Shown: one piece after another, positions 4,684-6,451 of the stretch
Layout: every line of letters starts with the position of its first letter
Position numbering within the stretch: position 1 is the stretch's first letter
NCBI RefSeq assembly: GCF_042649685.1
Contig: NZ_JBHRZT010000009.1
Span: 1-6,451 of the forward strand
Direction: 5' to 3'
Origin: Bacillus_BA songklensis
Lineage (GTDB): Bacteria > Bacillota > Bacilli > Bacillales > Bacillaceae_H
DNA length: 6,451 nt
The notes under the pieces: generated by a model
The model's input: only the letters and a program-made list of their open reading frames with translations
Told to the model about the DNA's origin: nothing
The model's database searches: none
Made by a program: the position numbers and the translations under genes

Positions 4684-4797
4684 AAGGTAATGGACAAGTG
4701 TTGATATGAACGTGGAATTTTTAGCAATGAATTATTATTTGATCTACCCCCACTTAGCAAGTCTGGAAGCGAGGGTCTTCTCGTCGATTATGATAAA
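4684..4797. other. Intergenic stretch, no gene seen
   Basis: It lies between the small ORF and the terminator of YjcZ-type gene 3. Only a weak GCGAG/CTCGT pairing near 4770-4783 is visible. Confidence 0.35.
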
Positions 4798-4823
4798 AAG
4801 GACAGATTGAGTAATCTGTCCTT
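4798..4823 (-). terminator. Terminator of YjcZ-type gene 3
   Basis: AAGGACAGATT (4798-4808), loop GAGT, AATCTGTCCTT (4813-4823). On the - strand the stem is followed by TTTATC, continuing the T's at its end into a good T tract. It lies about 50 bases after the leftward stop codon. Confidence 0.8.
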
Positions 4824-4872
4824 AGCGAAACCGACTATTATGAATAGTTAAGTGGTAAATTCAAAGTAACTT

Positions 4873-4980
4873 TTAATATCCACCATAGGACATACAGGAA
4901 CATCCCACGATGATAAGTAAGACGAATAATATAACGATTAAAGCAAACCCAGAACCGTAACCGTAACTTCCATCACTCAT
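4873..4980 (-). CDS. YjcZ-type small sporulation protein, copy 3
   Basis: This is a 35-residue protein beginning MSDGSYGYGSGFALIVILF and ending VGCSCMSYGGY. The Gly-Tyr-Ser N-terminus, one hydrophobic helix (about 12-25), CSC motif and Gly/Tyr tail make it the most typical YjcZ-family member here. It shares MSDG and CSC-GGY with copy 1. The ribosome binding site is AGAAGGGAGAAGGGC, several bases before the ATG. It has its own promoter block (5042-5076) and strong - strand terminator (4798-4823). Divergent from the LSm-like gene at 5369. Confidence 0.88.
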   Translation of the reverse strand: MSDGSYGYGSGFALIVILFVLLIIVGCSCMSYGGY

Positions 4981-5041
4981 TATTTGCCCTTCTCCCTTCT
5001 ATTGCTTATTGGGAAATTGATAAGCATTCAATACTCAGTAC

Positions 5042-5076
5042 TAAATTATGTTTTTAAAAAATATTTGTATAGGACA
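5042..5076 (-). promoter_or_regulatory. Sporulation-type promoter block of YjcZ-type gene 3
   Basis: On the - strand, TGTCCTATACAA is followed by 14 bases and CATAATTTA (CATAnnnTA). The spacing is identical to copies 1 and 2, while the box has two changes and the surroundings have diverged. The conserved spacing suggests functional constraint. Confidence 0.5.
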
Positions 5077-5132
5077 ACTTAATCAAATCATTGAGCAATC
5101 ACGAAATTTACATATTTACCCAATTGGTGATT

Positions 5133-5152
5133 TTGGTTATAGCTATAACCAA
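5133..5152. repeat. 20-bp perfect palindrome in divergent intergenic region
   Basis: TTGGTTATAG and CTATAACCAA are exact reverse complements without spacer. A GTAACA (5154-5159) / TGTTAC (5172-5177) inverted repeat follows immediately. It stands between the divergent promoters of YjcZ-type gene 3 and the long LSm-like gene and has no T tract, so a dimeric regulator site is a possible reading. Confidence 0.5.
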
Positions 5153-5283
5153 TGTAACATGAATAACATTTTGTTACGTTCGAAAATCTTTTATATAAAC
5201 CAATACAATATTGAAAACTTTTATTTTCCTTCTGTTATTCTAAATGCTTAAAATTCTACAAACATCTCGACCATTGTCCATTT

Positions 5284-5310
5284 CACCTACACTTTAAACC
5301 GCATACCCTA
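5284..5310 (+). promoter_or_regulatory. Possible mother-cell promoter of the long LSm-like gene
   Basis: CACC (5284-5287), 14 bases, CATACCCTA (5302-5310). The -10 fits CATAnnnTA of sigma-K and nearly fits sigma-E. CACC fits the AC-type sigma-K -35, though the spacing is slightly short. It leaves a leader of about 55 bases. Confidence 0.45.
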
Positions 5311-5368
5311 TCAAGAGAAGCTGTAAGTAATTTTTCCATTTATCTTTTATGGAAGGGAGTTGTAAAAA

Positions 5369-5662
5369 TTGCCTAGAGATTATTACCATTTATGCTGTAA
5401 ATATAAAGGAAGGCCAGTTGAATTAAAGGACAAATTAGGTAATGTTCATAGAGGTATGATAGAAAGAGTTACACCAACACATGTATATGTAAGACCATAT
5501 CAACCTTATGGGCCAAGAAACCTTAGAGGATTTGGTTATGGTGGTTTTGGTAGGCCATTTTTTGGACGAAAATTTGGTTTTGGATTCGGAGCTGCAGCAG
5601 TTGCCATTGCCTTAGCAGCTCTAATCGCATTTGCAGTAATACCATTTGGTTTTTTTTGGTAG
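5369..5662 (+). CDS. LSm-like protein with Gly/Phe linker and C-terminal membrane helix (long paralogue)
   Basis: This is a 97-residue protein. Residues 10-42 (CKYKGRPVELKDKLGNVHRG, then MIERVTPTHVYVRP) show the G-x-P-V-E-L-x-D-x-x-G-x-h-x-R-G-x-I pattern of an Sm/LSm-like small beta-barrel, here with a full Sm2-like strand (THVYVRP). A Gly/Phe/Arg-rich linker (about 51-74) and one alanine-rich transmembrane helix (about 75-92) ending PFGFFW follow. The start is TTG at 5369, with GGAAGGGAG (5351-5359) 9 bases upstream; no ATG fits. It is a paralogue of the 66-residue protein at 3533. Its own promoter and terminator make it a single-gene unit. A spore or membrane role is inferred from context; I know no assigned function. 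Confidence 0.8.
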   Translation: MPRDYYHLCCKYKGRPVELKDKLGNVHRGMIERVTPTHVYVRPYQPYGPRNLRGFGYGGFGRPFFGRKFGFGFGAAAVAIALAALIAFAVIPFGFFW

Positions 5663-5679
5663 ATAAAAGATTGTGTTTG

Positions 5680-5719
5680 AAGATACGTCCTGATTTAATT
5701 AGAAGGTATCTTTGTTTTT
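5680..5719 (+). terminator. Terminator of the long LSm-like gene
   Basis: AAGATAC (5680-5686) pairs with GTATCTT (5706-5712), with a further CCT/AGG-type pairing inside, followed by TGTTTTTA. It lies 18 bases after the stop codon. Confidence 0.7.
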
Positions 5720-5764
5720 ACTTCTCATAATCCTAGGTTATGTCAACAAAATAAGGAGAAAAAA

Positions 5765-5793
5765 AGGTTGGGTATCTAAAAGATACCCAACCT
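5765..5793. terminator. Strong hairpin, best as a - strand terminator
   Basis: AGGTTGGGTATCT (5765-5777), loop AAA, AGATACCCAACCT (5781-5793). On the - strand a run of seven T's follows; on the + strand the tail is CTTTTCTTG. No protein gene reads into it from the right on the - strand except by read-through from the gene ending at 5977, so it may end a short untranslated RNA. Confidence 0.75.
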
Positions 5794-5806
5794 CTTTTCT
5801 TGTTGA

Positions 5807-5847
5807 TAAGAATGGTTATGTAAACTAGAAATGAATAAGATATACAT
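5807..5847 (+). repeat. 41-bp direct repeat, copy 2
   Basis: This copy is 37/41 identical to 2516-2556 in the same orientation, again directly after a terminator hairpin. It lies in a gene-free stretch (5663-5976). The four differences all lie in the right half. Confidence 0.7.
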
Positions 5848-5934
5848 TTACTAATTCAGCAGACTTATATATTTCAACATTTGTGTTATTTGCGAAAAAG
5901 CCAGCTAATCTATAGGAGGATATATAGAGAGAGA

Positions 5935-5974
5935 AGGCTCTTAAACATATAACTTGGTTAGTATTTAAGAGCCT
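5935..5974 (-). terminator. Probable terminator of the repeat-tailed lysine-rich gene
   Basis: AGGCTCTTAAA (5935-5945) pairs with TTTAAGAGCCT (5964-5974) around an 18-base loop. It begins 3 bases past the leftward stop codon. The - strand tail TCTCTCTCTATAT is pyrimidine-rich rather than a pure T run. Confidence 0.6.
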
Positions 5975-5976
5975 AT

Positions 5977-6312
5977 CTATCTTTTAGGTGGGTATTCTAT
6001 TTTCATTTCGGGTCTCTTTTTTTTAAGTGGAGATTCTATTACTATTTCAGGTCTCTTGTTTTTAGGTATATAGTCATTTTCTTTTCCAGAAGAGGATTTC
6101 TTATTTTTATTTATCAAGTCTTTTAATTGTCGAACAGCTAATTCACACTCTTTGTTCGATATTTGTTTCGTCATTAATAATGAATACAGCATTGCAAATG
6201 CAATAGCTGTTGTATCAACTTGAACATTTACAGTAACATCAACGTCTGAATTTCCACTACGATCAATTTTTGATTGACTCGTTTGAGTATCAATTGAGGA
6301 AATTTTACCCAA
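5977..6312 (-). CDS. Hypothetical lysine-rich protein with C-terminal 13-residue repeat
   Basis: I do not recognise this protein. It has 111 residues from TTG at 6312. In order: a polar Ser/Asp/Gln region (1-22), a beta-type stretch with alternating valines (DVDVTVNVQVD, 23-33), a short hydrophobic helix (AIAFAMLYSLLM, 36-47), an amphipathic helix (ISNKECELAVRQLKDLINK), and a basic tail with two copies of KRPE-h-x-IE-x-P-x-K (86-97 and 99-110, period 13). The true start may be further upstream. The strongest Shine-Dalgarno, AAAGGAGGG (6373-6381), is followed in frame by ATT at 6369 and ATA at 6366, with no stop between, adding IKHLNDNQYLDNLGDLSL to the N-terminus; a weaker AGGGGAT (6322-6328) serves the TTG. 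There is no signal peptide. The location beside spore genes suggests, but does not show, a sporulation role. Confidence 0.7.
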   Translation of the reverse strand: MGKISSIDTQTSQSKIDRSGNSDVDVTVNVQVDTTAIAFAMLYSLLMTKQISNKECELAVRQLKDLINKNKKSSSGKENDYIPKNKRPEIVIESPLKKKRPEMKIEYPPKR

Positions 6313-6396
6313 TAAAGATAAATCCCCTAGATTGTCTAAATATTGGTTATCATTTAGATGTTTTATAATATGCCCTCCTTTAGAAAATAATAGGAA

Positions 6397-6431
6397 GGCA
6401 AGGTAGAAGGCACAGGAATCCCTACCTTACC
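6397..6431. repeat. Inverted repeat upstream of the lysine-rich gene
   Basis: GGCAAGGTAG (6397-6406) pairs with CTACCTTACC (6422-6431), nine of ten positions, around a 15-base loop. Read leftward it precedes the ribosome binding site and would form a 5' leader hairpin. With no T tract it could also be the end of an upstream unit outside the window. Confidence 0.45.
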
Positions 6432-6451
6432 TTTATTACGAATGTTCTAGT

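Noticed and set aside
4566..4760. 64-codon - strand ORF
   Set aside because: It ends inside a perfect palindrome, has no ribosome binding site and is antisense to the more credible YjcZ-like small ORF.
5048..5251. 67-codon + strand ORF
   Set aside because: It begins inside the promoter block of YjcZ-type gene 3, has no Shine-Dalgarno and contains palindromes. Its Asn/Ile/Tyr-rich composition is typical of AT-rich non-coding DNA.

Overview
The window looks like an AT-rich chromosomal stretch from an endospore-forming Bacillaceae member, probably Bacillus in the broad sense. Evidence: three tiny YjcZ-type spore proteins, a YppG-like spore protein, strong AGGAGG ribosome binding sites, frequent GTG/TTG starts, and a MerR/DUF3967-type coiled-coil regulator. 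A B. cereus-group or related host is plausible, but the sequence alone does not settle the species. There are no tRNA or rRNA genes, no intact insertion sequence and no CRISPR array.

Left part (1-1050): the 3' end of a DNA-binding-type regulator with a long coiled coil and a KKWWRFW tail, richer in G+C than what follows. It is followed by about 550 bases without a gene. These hold a strongly folded element with nested stems (569-710), a probable terminator (778-824) and a perfect 22-bp-stem hairpin with no T tract (881-932).

Cyclic-di-GMP unit (1052-2496): a sigma-A-like promoter, a well-conserved c-di-GMP-I (GEMM-I) riboswitch aptamer, and directly after it a two-TM PAS-GGDEF diguanylate cyclase whose active-site motif reads AGDEF and whose RxxD product-inhibition site is intact. 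The enzyme probably makes the ligand that its own leader senses. Downstream lie a three-way-junction-like fold and a terminator.

Non-coding stretch (2500-3240): an almost gene-free run dominated by inverted repeats. It holds two terminators, a perfect 50-bp palindrome that overlaps a second 19-bp-stem hairpin, a third palindrome, and one copy of a 41-bp repeat that recurs at 5807.

Spore gene island (3250-6451): small single-gene units, nearly all closed by their own hairpin. In order: a YppG-like gene (+), an LSm-like-plus-TM protein (-), three YjcZ-type genes (-) with a small ORF of related N-terminus (+) between the second and third, a longer LSm-like-plus-TM paralogue (+), and a lysine-rich protein with C-terminal repeats (-). 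The three YjcZ genes share an upstream block (TTGG-type box, 14 bases, TAnnnTATG, i.e. CATAnnnTA on the coding strand) resembling mother-cell sigma-E/sigma-K -10 elements. The island is therefore probably expressed during sporulation, with products in the spore envelope. That role is inferred from family and promoter pattern.
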